Shown piece after piece: positions 44,231 to 53,306 of a DNA stretch of 64,000 nucleotides (positions are counted from its first letter, which is position 1; every line of letters begins with the position of its first letter). This DNA comes from Lachnospiraceae bacterium (lineage in GTDB: Bacteria > Bacillota > Clostridia > Lachnospirales > Lachnospiraceae): the NCBI GenBank assembly GCA_017962825.1, contig JAGCUO010000021.1, positions 1 to 64,000 on the forward strand, in the 5' to 3' direction. The position numbers were made by a program, and so were the translations under genes. The notes under the pieces were generated by a model that saw only the letters and a list, made by a program, of their open reading frames with translations, was not told the DNA's origin and ran no database searches.

Positions 44231-46363
44231 ATGGCAGCTAAAAAAGCAAAGCATATGACTGTTAAGGAGATCAGGGAGATTGTCTCCAAAATGACTCTCA
44301 AAGAGAAGGCTTATCTTACTTCGGGAGTAGGAAGCTGGGAGACCGCAGCATTTCCCAAGAAAGGAATTCCCAAGGAGTGGATGTGCGACGGCCCTCACGG
44401 ACTCAGAAAGCAGATCAATGATGTTCATGCAAGTATCAACGATTCCATCGATGCCGTAAGTTTCCCTGCAGAATGTGCCATTGCCGCAAGCTGGGACAGA
44501 GAACTTATCTATGACGCTGCAAAGGCTATAGGTAATGAAGCTCAGGCCAATGATGTTCAGATGGTTCTGGGACCCGGCGTCAACATGAAGAGAAGCCCTC
44601 TTTGCGGACGTAACTTCGAATACCTCTCGGAAGATCCCTATCTTGCCGGAGAACTCGGTGCCGCATATGTAAACGGCCTTCAGAGTACCGGAGTATCAGC
44701 GTGCGTTAAGCACTTTTTTGCAAACTCACAGGAGACTGACCGCTTTACCTCATCAAGCGAAATGGATGAGACTACCGAGCGTCAGATCTATCTTCCCGCA
44801 TTTGAGACCGTTGTAAAGAAAGCTCATCCTCAGTCTGTCATGGCCTCATATAATAAGGTCGGTGGAACATACATGACCGAGAATAAGAAGTATCTTACCG
44901 ATATCCTCAGAAAAGAATGGGGATTCGACGGCATGGTTGTAAGTGACTGGGGTGCAACTCACAACAGACCCGGCGCCATCGAGGCGGGATGCGATCTTAC
45001 CATGTGGCAGCAGCATGAGACCGATAAGGATATCATCAAGGCAGTAAAGAGCGGAAAGCTTGCGGAGTCCAGACTCGATGAGGCGTGCGTCAACATTCTC
45101 AAGCATGTTTATAAGACTCTTGAGAAACATAAAGCCAATGCCAAGGTGGATCTTGATAAGAACCATGAGGTAGCAAGAAAGCTGTTCGAAAGCTCGGTTG
45201 TTCTCCTCAAGAATGACGGAAACATCCTTCCCATCAGCAAGAAGAAAAATGTTCTCCTTCTAGGAGACTTTGCAAAGAATCCCAGATATCAGGGCGGCGG
45301 AAGCTCACATGTATCAACCGCAAGAGCAACCAACGTAGTCGATGCCACCAAGGATATGCCTAATGTGTCATATAAGAAGGGATACGGTCCCGGACCCAAG
45401 GCTCCTACCCTTACCGATCCCGAATTCTGGACCACACGTATCACTCCTTCGGACTATAAGCCCGACAAGAAGCTTATCTCCGAAGCTGTAAAGGCTGCAA
45501 AGAAAGCGGATATAGTAGTAATCTTCGCAGGACTCCCCGAGGCTCTCGAGTCCGAAGGCGCAGACCGTATCGACATGAGAATGCCCGATTCGCACAACGC
45601 ACTTATCGAAGAAGTTGCGAAGGTCAATAAGAATGTTGTAGTAGTACTTCAGAACGGTGCACCCGTTGAGATGCCCTGGATCGATGATGTAAAGGGTATT
45701 CTTGAAACTTATCTCGGCGGAGAAGCAAGCGGCGAAGTTGTAAGAGATGTACTTTTCGGAGACGTTAACCCTTCGGGCCGTCTTCCCGAGACCTTCCCCT
45801 TCATACTCGAAGACAATCCTTCATATCTGTTCTATTTCGGATGTGATGATGTGGTTAAATACAGTGAAGGAGAATTTATAGGCTACAGATATTACACCAC
45901 CAAGATGATGCCTGTACTCTTCCCCTTCGGATTCGGACTTTCCTATACCAAGTTTGATTATTCCGATCTTAAGATCGATGCCAAGGGCTTTATCGGAGAC
46001 GAAAAGGCAGGCGGTATCACGGTTTCCGTTAAGGTAACCAATACCGGCAGAAAGGCGGGAAGGGAAGTTGTTCAGCTCTATGTCGGTGTTAACAAGTGTG
46101 CCCTTAAGAGGCCTGTCAGAGAGCTTAAGGGATTTGCCAAGACCGGTCTTCTCAAGCCCGGTGAAAGCGAGACCGTAACATTTGAGCTTGATTCAAGAGC
46201 ATTTGCTCACTGGAACGAAGAAGCCAAGGCTTATGTTCACTATACCGGCGAGTATGAGATCCTGATCGCAAAGGATGCAGAAAACATTGTGTTCGCAGCT
46301 CCTGTGGACATTGAGGGAGCATATCCCCGCAAAACCGTAAACAACAATAATCCGGAAAATTAA
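44231..46363 (+). CDS. GH3-family beta-glucosidase
   Basis: 710-residue retaining glycosidase of family GH3 with an (alpha/beta)8 domain, a sandwich domain and a C-terminal fibronectin-III-like domain. The nucleophile is D239 in MVVSDWGA; CVKHFFANSQETDR (about 160-173) binds substrate. The second domain starts near residue 315 (ESSVVLLKNDGNILP), and the FnIII part begins with VSVKVTNTGRKAGREVVQLY (about 598). No signal peptide, so it hydrolyses imported beta-linked oligosaccharides in the cytosol. AGGGGG precedes the ATG at 44231; the open frame upstream to 44207 includes that ribosome binding site. A sensor gene follows after 5 bases. Confidence 0.93.
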   Translation: MAAKKAKHMTVKEIREIVSKMTLKEKAYLTSGVGSWETAAFPKKGIPKEWMCDGPHGLRKQINDVHASINDSIDAVSFPAECAIAASWDRELIYDAAKAIGNEAQANDVQMVLGPGVNMKRSPLCGRNFEYLSEDPYLAGELGAAYVNGLQSTGVSACVKHFFANSQETDRFTSSSEMDETTERQIYLPAFETVVKKAHPQSVMASYNKVGGTYMTENKKYLTDILRKEWGFDGMVVSDWGATHNRPGAIEAGCDLTMWQQHETDKDIIKAVKSGKLAESRLDEACVNILKHVYKTLEKHKANAKVDLDKNHEVARKLFESSVVLLKNDGNILPISKKKNVLLLGDFAKNPRYQGGGSSHVSTARATNVVDATKDMPNVSYKKGYGPGPKAPTLTDPEFWTTRITPSDYKPDKKLISEAVKAAKKADIVVIFAGLPEALESEGADRIDMRMPDSHNALIEEVAKVNKNVVVVLQNGAPVEMPWIDDVKGILETYLGGEASGEVVRDVLFGDVNPSGRLPETFPFILEDNPSYLFYFGCDDVVKYSEGEFIGYRYYTTKMMPVLFPFGFGLSYTKFDYSDLKIDAKGFIGDEKAGGITVSVKVTNTGRKAGREVVQLYVGVNKCALKRPVRELKGFAKTGLLKPGESETVTFELDSRAFAHWNEEAKAYVHYTGEYEILIAKDAENIVFAAPVDIEGAYPRKTVNNNNPEN

Positions 46364-46368
46364 TCAAT

Positions 46369-48258
46369 ATGAAGAAAAGAAAAAGACTGGCACTGTTCGG
46401 AAGTAGTCTTTCAAGCAGATACAGAAGAATATTGAGTAGGGCTTTTTCTATTGCCGCCGATGAACTGGACGTTGATCTGGTTATATTTAATTCATACGGA
46501 AAGCTTCGCAGCATTAATTCCGTAGAACCGGACAACGAATCCGGTCTCTTCGATTACGTGGATTTTGATCAGTTTGACGGTATTGTTTTTGATGGTGAAA
46601 GCTATCTTGTGAACGGATTGACGGACAAGGTGGAGCGAAAGCTTCATGCGGCCAAGTGCCCCGTTGTTTCCATAAGCGGCCATATCGACGGATTCTACAA
46701 TATAGAATTCGATGATGAGGGCGGCCTCAGGCAGATGGTCGAGCATTTTATCGATCATCATCATTTTACAAAAATAGGATATATGTCCGGATATCTGCCT
46801 CACCCTGATTCGGTCAAGAGACTTAATGAGTTCCGTACGGTCATGAGGGAGCATGGTTTCCCCGAAGACGGTGTCGGCATGTTTGAAGGGGACTTCTGGT
46901 ATAACAAGGGAACCGAAGCCGCAAGATATTTCCTATCTCTTCCGGAGCGTCCCGAAGCTATTGTATGTGCCAACGACTATATGGCCATATCGCTTTGCGA
47001 TGCTCTCAGGAAGTTCGGGATAAAAGTTCCTCAGGATATTGCCGTTTCAGGATATGACGGAAGTCCTGAGGGTAAAGATTTCCTGCCTAATTTGTCGTCC
47101 GTTACCAGGGAACAGCTTGAGATAGCGCGTAAATCCCTGAAGCTTCTTGTGCATCTGGCCGATAACGGAGATGCCGCGGACATAGATCTAAAGGTCAAAC
47201 CCAGACCTTATTTCAGTCAGTCCTGCGGATGTGAGCCTCTTGAGTATCAGCATGTATTTGATACCTTTGACCGCGTTCAGGATGAGATGAGAAAGCTGAA
47301 CGAGGGTATATTTGAGTCTGAATCCGCCATGGTCAAACTCAATAAAGCCGAGAGCGTACGTACCATGGAGACGATATTCGCCGAGGATTCCGTGAATTTC
47401 GGTGATTATAACGCATTTTTCATGATGGTACATACGGATTCTGCGGGAAGGCCATCCTATGACAGTGAGTTCACCATGCCATCCGGAAATTTCGTACCGG
47501 TAATGTGGATAGATAAAAAGAATGAATACACCGGAAGCCCGCGCAAGAGGAACAGTTCCGAGCTGATACCTGTGGCTGATTCCGACAGATCGCATGTCTA
47601 TTATGTCATGCCTGTTCATTATGCCGAGAAGATATTCGGTTATGCCGTTCTGGAACTTACGGGAAGAGACATATTCAATGAATTCTACAATGTGTGGCTT
47701 AACACCATGGCTCTTTCATTGGATACTCTCAAAAAGAACGATCATATCGAAAAACTTATAAAAAGACTTGAAGGTCTGAGCGTTACCGATGAACTGACGG
47801 GGCTCTTCAACAGGCGCGGATTTGAAGACAGGATACGTGCGATCGTTTCCGGATATAAAGAGACTAAGACAGTCTGTACCATGGTAATAGATATGGACGG
47901 ACTGAAACTTATCAATGACAGGTTCGGTCATTATGAGGGCGACAGGGCCATCAGAGCACTTGCCGACAGCATCAAGAAGAGCAGTGATTTCGGTGAGATT
48001 GCCGGAAGAGCGGGCGGAGATGAGTTCTATGTATTTGCATCGGACTATTCCGAGCCCCGTATCGGCCGCTTCATTGAACGAATGAATGAATTCGTTGCAG
48101 AATACAATAAAGCCAACAAGCTGGATTATAAGCTTGATTTCAGCATCGGTACCTATCTGATCGAGACTGATTCTTATGGCAGGATAGAAGAATATTTTAA
48201 GATCAGCGATGCCCGTATGTATGAGCAGAAGATGTCAAAACCGGGCAGGAGAAAATAG
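46369..48258 (+). CDS. cytosolic sugar-sensor diguanylate cyclase (LacI-type binding fold + GGDEF)
   Basis: 629 residues. Residues 5-275 are a LacI/GalR-type ligand-binding fold without the DNA-binding helix-turn-helix: FDGIVFDGESYLVNG, GHIDGFYNIEFDDEGG, ICAND-like VCANDYMAISLCDAL and AVSGYDGSPEG. Residues about 300-450 look like a linking sensor (GAF/PAS size), and about 465-625 the GGDEF domain, with the motif intact at 549-553. The RxxD inhibitory site is not present (DFGE there). No signal peptide or membrane span, so a cytosolic sugar should set cyclic di-GMP synthesis. It is almost certainly cotranscribed with the beta-glucosidase gene 5 bases upstream. Confidence 0.9.
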   Translation: MKKRKRLALFGSSLSSRYRRILSRAFSIAADELDVDLVIFNSYGKLRSINSVEPDNESGLFDYVDFDQFDGIVFDGESYLVNGLTDKVERKLHAAKCPVVSISGHIDGFYNIEFDDEGGLRQMVEHFIDHHHFTKIGYMSGYLPHPDSVKRLNEFRTVMREHGFPEDGVGMFEGDFWYNKGTEAARYFLSLPERPEAIVCANDYMAISLCDALRKFGIKVPQDIAVSGYDGSPEGKDFLPNLSSVTREQLEIARKSLKLLVHLADNGDAADIDLKVKPRPYFSQSCGCEPLEYQHVFDTFDRVQDEMRKLNEGIFESESAMVKLNKAESVRTMETIFAEDSVNFGDYNAFFMMVHTDSAGRPSYDSEFTMPSGNFVPVMWIDKKNEYTGSPRKRNSSELIPVADSDRSHVYYVMPVHYAEKIFGYAVLELTGRDIFNEFYNVWLNTMALSLDTLKKNDHIEKLIKRLEGLSVTDELTGLFNRRGFEDRIRAIVSGYKETKTVCTMVIDMDGLKLINDRFGHYEGDRAIRALADSIKKSSDFGEIAGRAGGDEFYVFASDYSEPRIGRFIERMNEFVAEYNKANKLDYKLDFSIGTYLIETDSYGRIEEYFKISDARMYEQKMSKPGRRK

Positions 48259-48294
48259 GGATTTGAAAAAATTTAAAAAAAATAAAAATTTATG

Positions 48295-48323
48295 TTGCAT
48301 TTTTAAATCGAAGATGGTAATAT
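48295..48323 (+). promoter_or_regulatory. promoter of tRNA-Lys
   Basis: TTGCAT (48295-48300), 17-base spacer, TAATAT (48318-48323), 21 bases before the tRNA. A transcript would start near 48330. Confidence 0.7.
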
Positions 48324-48344
48324 CTCATCGTTGCACTAATGAAA

Positions 48345-48417
48345 GGACCGCTAGCTCAGTTGGTAGAGCACCTGACTCTTAATCAGGGTGTCCAGGGTTC
48401 GAGCCCCTGGCGGTCCA
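48345..48417 (+). tRNA. tRNA-Lys (anticodon CTT)
   Basis: Acceptor stem GGACCGC / GCGGTCC, D-arm AGCTCAGTTGGTAGAGCA, anticodon arm CCTGA-CTCTTAA-TCAGG (anticodon CTT), T-arm CCAGGGTTCGAGCCCTGG (with one extra C), discriminator A, no encoded CCA. tatD starts 68 bases downstream. Confidence 0.95.
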
Positions 48418-48485
48418 TGCGAGGTCGCAGGCTTGCTTAGAAGCGGGTTTGTGGCCTTTTCTTTTTTTATCCGAAAGAGGTATTT

Positions 48486-49268
48486 ATGGCGCCCATATTT
48501 GATACACATGTTCATTATGATGACGAAGCTTTCGAAAGCGACAGGGAAAGTGTGCTTTCTTCGCTTAAAGAATATGGCGTAGCAAAAGTGACAGACATCG
48601 GAGCAGGGATCGCTAGTTCCAAAACAGCCCTGGCACTTGCAAAGGAGACTCCCTGGATGTACTGCGCACTGGGAGTTATACCCGGACAGTGCAGCGAGAT
48701 AAACGAGGAAACCTGGAAGTGGCTTTGTGATACCGCGGAAAAAGAAGAAAAATGCGTTGCCATCGGAGAAATAGGTCTTGATCACCATTGGGATGACGAT
48801 CCGTGGGATGTTCAGGCCGAATGGTTTGTAAATCAGATGGATCTTGCGAGAAAACTGGCTAAGCCCATGGTCATTCACTCAAGAGATGCCGCAAAAGATA
48901 CGATAGATATTATGAAGGAACATCACGCGGGGGATATAGGCGGAGTAATGCATTGTTATTCATATTCCGCAGAATCTGCCAGGGAATTCCTGAACATGGG
49001 TTTCTTTTTCGGGATAGGCGGTGTTGTTACCTTCAAAAATGCCAAAAAACTCACAGAGGCCGTAGAGTATATACCGCTTTCGAATATAGTTCTGGAAACG
49101 GATTGCCCGTATCTGGCACCGACTCCGCACAGGGGAGAAAGGAACTTTTCCGGGTACCTTCCCCTGGTGGTCGAAAGGATTGCCGAGATCAAGAAAATAA
49201 GCCCCGAAGAGGTGCTTGATGCAACCTGGCGAAATGCCCACAGACTATACAAAATAAGCGAAACATGA
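48486..49268 (+). CDS. TatD-family metal-dependent DNase
   Basis: 260-residue TIM-barrel amidohydrolase-fold nuclease. Metal ligands appear in FDTHVHYDD (His pair at residues 7-9 region), GEIGLDHHWD (Glu at about 95), MVIHSRDA (His at about 130), GVMHCYSYS (His at about 156) and LETDCPYLAPTPHRG (Asp at about 205). The usual GVHPH segment reads GVIPGQ here, a local departure that does not remove a metal ligand. AGAGG precedes the ATG. Members act as 3'-5' exonucleases or D-Tyr-tRNA deacylase-like enzymes; the exact role is unsettled. Confidence 0.92.
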   Translation: MAPIFDTHVHYDDEAFESDRESVLSSLKEYGVAKVTDIGAGIASSKTALALAKETPWMYCALGVIPGQCSEINEETWKWLCDTAEKEEKCVAIGEIGLDHHWDDDPWDVQAEWFVNQMDLARKLAKPMVIHSRDAAKDTIDIMKEHHAGDIGGVMHCYSYSAESAREFLNMGFFFGIGGVVTFKNAKKLTEAVEYIPLSNIVLETDCPYLAPTPHRGERNFSGYLPLVVERIAEIKKISPEEVLDATWRNAHRLYKISET

Positions 49269-49334
49269 TAAAATCATTACATAAATAAATGTGATTTTTC
49301 TTACGGTACCGGGGGTTAGATGGGGGTACTGGAT

Positions 49335-50072
49335 ATGAAAATAGAGAGAATAGACGACAAAACAATTAAATGCTATCTGTCGAAGGACGAACTTGCTTAC
49401 TATAAAGTCGAGTACAGCGACATTATTTCCAGAAGCGAAAATGCCCAGAGGCTCCTTCGCGAGATTATAGAACAGGCTAAATCCGAGGTGGGTTATCATC
49501 CTCCGAAGATTGCTTTTGAGATGCAGATAATGATGGTTCCCGAGCAGGGAATGGTCCTTACTTTTTCCGAGAAGGATCCCGCTCTCGGCGTAGATGCCGA
49601 CAAGATCAGCGGATTTATCGATACCTTGAAGCAGCTTCTTGAGCATGTTAAAGAGGAATCCGGCGGAACGACAGCTCCTTTGGGGGCACTTCCCGGACTC
49701 GGACAGGGAGGATTAACCCTTCCCGCACCTGCTACGCCCGGTAAAGCAGGCAGTGAACCGGCTAAGACCGACGTTCCCATAGCGAATGTCAATGACGCGG
49801 TATTTATGTTCACATACCTGTCCGACTTTATCGAGTATGCCCAGGGACTTCCCAAGGGCATCAGAATAAATTCTTCGCTTTACAAGATGGGTGAGGAATA
49901 TTTCCTCTACATCGCAAGAGGCAAAGCTTCTTATGATCGTTTCAGCAGATGCTGTGTTCAGGCTCTTGAGTTCTCACAGCTCTACAGCGCAGGCGAAGGT
50001 TGTGAAGAGGTGCTCAGGGAACACGGAGAGGTAATGATCTCCGAAAAGGCCGTAAACAGATTCCGTAAGTAG
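49335..50072 (+). CDS. mecA: adaptor protein MecA
   Basis: 245 residues from the ATG at 49335. MecA adaptors deliver substrates to the ClpC/ClpP protease. The N-terminal domain (about 1-80) starts MKIERIDDKTIKCYLSKDEL, as in other MecA proteins. A Pro/Gly/Ala-rich linker (about 110-150) follows, then the ClpC-binding C-terminal domain (about 155-245) with DFIEYAQGL and SLYKMGEEYFLYI. A GGGGG before 49335 fits this start; a further in-frame ATG at 49320 gives five extra residues not found in the family. A terminator follows. Confidence 0.88.
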   Translation: MKIERIDDKTIKCYLSKDELAYYKVEYSDIISRSENAQRLLREIIEQAKSEVGYHPPKIAFEMQIMMVPEQGMVLTFSEKDPALGVDADKISGFIDTLKQLLEHVKEESGGTTAPLGALPGLGQGGLTLPAPATPGKAGSEPAKTDVPIANVNDAVFMFTYLSDFIEYAQGLPKGIRINSSLYKMGEEYFLYIARGKASYDRFSRCCVQALEFSQLYSAGEGCEEVLREHGEVMISEKAVNRFRK

Positions 50073-50086
50073 GCTATAAGATCCTT

Positions 50087-50126
50087 AGCGGCTCCCATTT
50101 TCTAACGGGGGCCGCTTTATGTTTGT
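50087..50126 (+). terminator. intrinsic terminator after mecA
   Basis: AGCGGCTCCC (50087-50096) pairs with GGGGGCCGCT (50107-50116) with one G-U pair around an ATTTTCTAAC loop; TTATGTTTGTTT follows. The T-run is interrupted. Confidence 0.65.
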
Positions 50127-50143
50127 TTATAAGGAGGAGAGTA

Positions 50144-51790
50144 ATGTTCGTATGTCCCCATTGCGGAGCCAATGTAAATTTTGACCCCGGCAAACAGTTG
50201 CTCTACTGTGATTATTGCGGATCGGATTTTGCGCCGGACGAAGCAATCCAGAGAGACGATGCTGAAGAGAACACTTATACCGAATCTCAGGCAAGTGATA
50301 CGGATGAAAAGGGTTATGAGGAGTATACCACCACGATTTATACCTGTAAGGAGTGCGGAGGTGAAATCCTTGCCAATGATAATACCGTAGCAACCTTCTG
50401 CAGCTATTGCGGAGCTTCGACGATTCTCGCCAGTCGTGTAGGCAAGGAGAGGGCTCCGGAATACATTATTCCCTTTAAAGTAACAAAGAATCAGAGTGCG
50501 GAGCTTTATAAGAAAGCCCTGAGCAAGGCGCTTTTTGCTCCCCAATACATGAAAGAAGATACCACCATCGAAAAACTCCGTGGTATCTATATGCCTTACT
50601 GGATCTATGATTTCAAAGAAAACCGTGCGGCAACTCTCCGCGGTCAGAAGGATACCAGGAGGGGGGATTATATCTATCATACCCACTACAACATCAATAC
50701 CAATGTTCAGGCTGAGTATAACGGATTATCTTTTGATGCCTCCTCACAGTTCTCCGATACATTGAGTGAAGCTATCGCACCGTTTGATTTCAAAGAGGCG
50801 GTTCGCTTTAACGCCAATTACATGAGTGGATTCTATGCCGATGCGGCTGATACGGATCCCAGGCTTTATGAGGATCGGTGCCGCTCAACTGTAACTCAGG
50901 AGATTTATAACCGGATTGCCAAAGACCCTGCGGTAAGGTCAATCAGCCTTAAGCCGGAGTCTCTTCCCAATCTGACACCTGAGAGAACGGAAACCAGATT
51001 CGGATATTTCCCTGTATGGTTCCTGTCCGTTAGGCATAAAGACAGAATAAGTTATGCGGTAGTAAACGGACAGACGGGCGAGGTTGCAACAGACATACCC
51101 GTTGACTACAAGAAATATATCTTATGGTCACTTGCATGGGCGGTGCCCATATTTATACTTCTTTGCCTGATTCCTGTTATGCGCCCGATTTATTTGCTGG
51201 GGGCATCTATCATCTTATCCCTCATTGGAATGATAAATCTGTGTGTTCAGAAGAACCGGATCTATGTCAGGGAAAACAGTCTTGATGATAAAGGTTTGAT
51301 ATACAGACAAAGCAAGAATTCAAAAGGTCCACAATCTCAGCAGGCTGCGGTACTCCAACCTCAGCCGGTCAAGGTTAAGAAAAAGACTGATGTAACCGTC
51401 TTAGGTGTGGCACTTGTCATTGTAGCGGCAGTTGTGGGATACGGCATTTTTGGTTATGCGGGCGCGTTTCTATTGGCAATTTTCTGCGCACCGATAATCG
51501 CTGCCTTTACCGCTAACAAAGATAATAAGATCGTTGATATCAAGCCCGGGGAAAATATAAAAGCACCCGCCGGAGATAAATTCATATTGTGCCTGAAGCC
51601 GTTGATCGGAGTAGTTGTGGCAATTTTGGTTTGGATTTTTGCACCGGTAGCGGATGAGTATTATTACGTTGCATCTTTTTTCTGCACAGTTACTTTACTC
51701 ATTTCTATCAGGGATCTGATCAAAGGACATAATGAACTGGCTACGAGAAAACTTCCTCAGTTTGATAAAAGAGGAGGTGACGAGTCATGA
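50144..51790 (+). CDS. membrane protein with N-terminal double zinc ribbon
   Basis: 548 residues. Two zinc ribbons open the protein: CPHCGANVNF ... LYCDYCGSD (residues 4-33) and CKECGGEIL ... FCSYCGAS (about 66-92). A soluble domain (about 100-320) with WFLSVRHKDRISYAVVNGQTGEV follows, then hydrophobic spans at about 328-372, 428-460 and 483-525. Similar Clostridial proteins are often labelled TFIIB-type zinc ribbon or primosomal-like, only on the strength of the ribbons. AAGGAGG precedes the ATG at 50144. It overlaps the TPM-domain gene by four bases, so they probably work together. Confidence 0.82.
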   Translation: MFVCPHCGANVNFDPGKQLLYCDYCGSDFAPDEAIQRDDAEENTYTESQASDTDEKGYEEYTTTIYTCKECGGEILANDNTVATFCSYCGASTILASRVGKERAPEYIIPFKVTKNQSAELYKKALSKALFAPQYMKEDTTIEKLRGIYMPYWIYDFKENRAATLRGQKDTRRGDYIYHTHYNINTNVQAEYNGLSFDASSQFSDTLSEAIAPFDFKEAVRFNANYMSGFYADAADTDPRLYEDRCRSTVTQEIYNRIAKDPAVRSISLKPESLPNLTPERTETRFGYFPVWFLSVRHKDRISYAVVNGQTGEVATDIPVDYKKYILWSLAWAVPIFILLCLIPVMRPIYLLGASIILSLIGMINLCVQKNRIYVRENSLDDKGLIYRQSKNSKGPQSQQAAVLQPQPVKVKKKTDVTVLGVALVIVAAVVGYGIFGYAGAFLLAIFCAPIIAAFTANKDNKIVDIKPGENIKAPAGDKFILCLKPLIGVVVAILVWIFAPVADEYYYVASFFCTVTLLISIRDLIKGHNELATRKLPQFDKRGGDES

Positions 51791-52620
51791 AGAAGATGGC
51801 AAAAAGATTTTTAGCTTTACTCGCATTTGTAGCCATGGCATTCCTGCTTGTTTTGCTCCCTTCAGGTAAAGCCAAAGCTTACGATCCGTTGTACAACCTT
51901 GACGATCCTGATATCGATAAAGTTAATCCCGATACCGGATATCGTCTGATGATATATGACGGTGCAGATCTTTTATCGAGTAGTGAGATGAAGCAGCTGG
52001 CTGAGGAAATGGCCGGTATTACAAATTATGGTCATGCTTGTCTGCTCACCACGGATGAAAATGTATATAAAGATGTTCAGTATTATTCCGAGGAAATTTA
52101 TGATGAACTGTTCGGATATGATAACGGAGTAATGTTTGTCATCGATATGAAGACCAGATATCTCTGGATACAGGCGGATGGAGACTTTTTAAAGGTCATT
52201 ACCAGATCGTATTCAGATGATATTACCGACAATGCTTACAAATATGCGACAAACGGGGATTATTATTCCTGTGCCTCCAAGGTGTTTGAGCAGATAACAA
52301 AGCTTTTGAACGGCCACAAGATAGCTCGTCCTATGAGGTATATCTCCAATGCTCTGTTTGCACTTCTTTTATCTTTCCTTATCAACTTCATGGTTGTAAG
52401 CAGAGCGTCCAAGATTCAGAACACATCGGGAGCTGAGATGATTTCGGGAGCAAAAAAGATGCTCAGATATACACCTCCCACTCTTATTAAAACCGGTGAG
52501 ACCAAGACTTATTCGCCTCAGTCTTCGGGAAGCGGCGGAGGCGGCAGTCATCGAAGCGGAGGCGGCGGTCATCGAAGCGGAGGCGGACATCACGGCGGAG
52601 GCGGAGGCCACAGATTCTGA
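51787..52620 (+). CDS. TPM-domain membrane protein with Gly/His-rich tail
   Basis: 277 residues: signal peptide or anchor (about 5-30), a TPM domain (about 45-185) containing LMIYDGADLLSSSEMKQLAEEM and YDNGVMFVIDMKTRYLWIQADG, one membrane span (about 190-212), and a C-terminal tail (about 245-277) made almost only of Gly, Ser, His and Arg. TPM domains occur in proteins linked to photosystem repair and in bacterial membrane quality control or phosphatase-like roles; the low-complexity tail with eight or more His could bind metal. ATGA overlap with the upstream gene and TGATG overlap with the next. Confidence 0.85.
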   Translation: MKKMAKRFLALLAFVAMAFLLVLLPSGKAKAYDPLYNLDDPDIDKVNPDTGYRLMIYDGADLLSSSEMKQLAEEMAGITNYGHACLLTTDENVYKDVQYYSEEIYDELFGYDNGVMFVIDMKTRYLWIQADGDFLKVITRSYSDDITDNAYKYATNGDYYSCASKVFEQITKLLNGHKIARPMRYISNALFALLLSFLINFMVVSRASKIQNTSGAEMISGAKKMLRYTPPTLIKTGETKTYSPQSSGSGGGGSHRSGGGGHRSGGGHHGGGGGHRF

Positions 52621-53270
52621 TGAAGTATGAGCTTGCAGTTTTTGATATGGACGGAACCATATTAAACACACTTGATGACCTCACGGATGCTACCAATCAT
52701 GCTCTGAGAACCTTCGGATATCCGGAGCATTCAATAGAGGAAGTAAGATTTTTTGTCGGAAACGGAATTGCCAAGCTTATCGAGAGGGCTACTCCCGATG
52801 GAATATCGGAGGAGGAGCGCGAGAAGGTAAGGGCTGAATTCATGACTTATTACAAGGTCCACAGTGCCGACAAGACCGGGCCTTATCCCGGAATAACAGA
52901 TCTCATAAAAAGGCTCAGGGCAGCAGGCGTAAAGACCGCCGTGGTTTCCAATAAGCCCGATCCCGCCGTAAGGGATCTGTGTAAGACATATTACGACGGA
53001 CTGTTTGATGCGGCTGTAGGTGATATGGAAGGACAGGCAGTAAAGCCCGCTCCCGATATGTGCCTAAAGGTATTTAAAGAACTGGGCATAGGCCCCGAAA
53101 CGTCCGTATATATCGGGGATTCCGATACGGATATTATGACAGCGCGAAACGCGGGACTTGATGAGATCCTTGTTTCATGGGGATTTCGCGGACGACAGTT
53201 TCTGACGGAGCACGGTGCAAAAACTATTTGCGATACTCCCGATGAAGTATATGATGTGATAAAGGGTTGA
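52620..53270 (+). CDS. HAD-family phosphatase (phosphoglycolate phosphatase-like)
   Basis: 216 residues of the haloacid dehalogenase superfamily, subfamily IA. Motif I is FDMDGTILNTLDD (nucleophile Asp at about residue 8), motif II is AVVSNKPD (about 106), and motif III/IV is YIGDSDTDIMTARNAG (about 164). The cap domain between motifs I and II is helical, as in Gph, PpaX and related enzymes. Likely substrates are phosphoglycolate, pyrophosphate or other small phosphoesters. It starts within the TPM stop codon (TGATG) and ends 36 bases before proS. Confidence 0.9.
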   Translation: MKYELAVFDMDGTILNTLDDLTDATNHALRTFGYPEHSIEEVRFFVGNGIAKLIERATPDGISEEEREKVRAEFMTYYKVHSADKTGPYPGITDLIKRLRAAGVKTAVVSNKPDPAVRDLCKTYYDGLFDAAVGDMEGQAVKPAPDMCLKVFKELGIGPETSVYIGDSDTDIMTARNAGLDEILVSWGFRGRQFLTEHGAKTICDTPDEVYDVIKG

Positions 53271-53306
53271 AAAACCGATCAAGATATTAATGCAGAGGTA
53301 ATTAAA

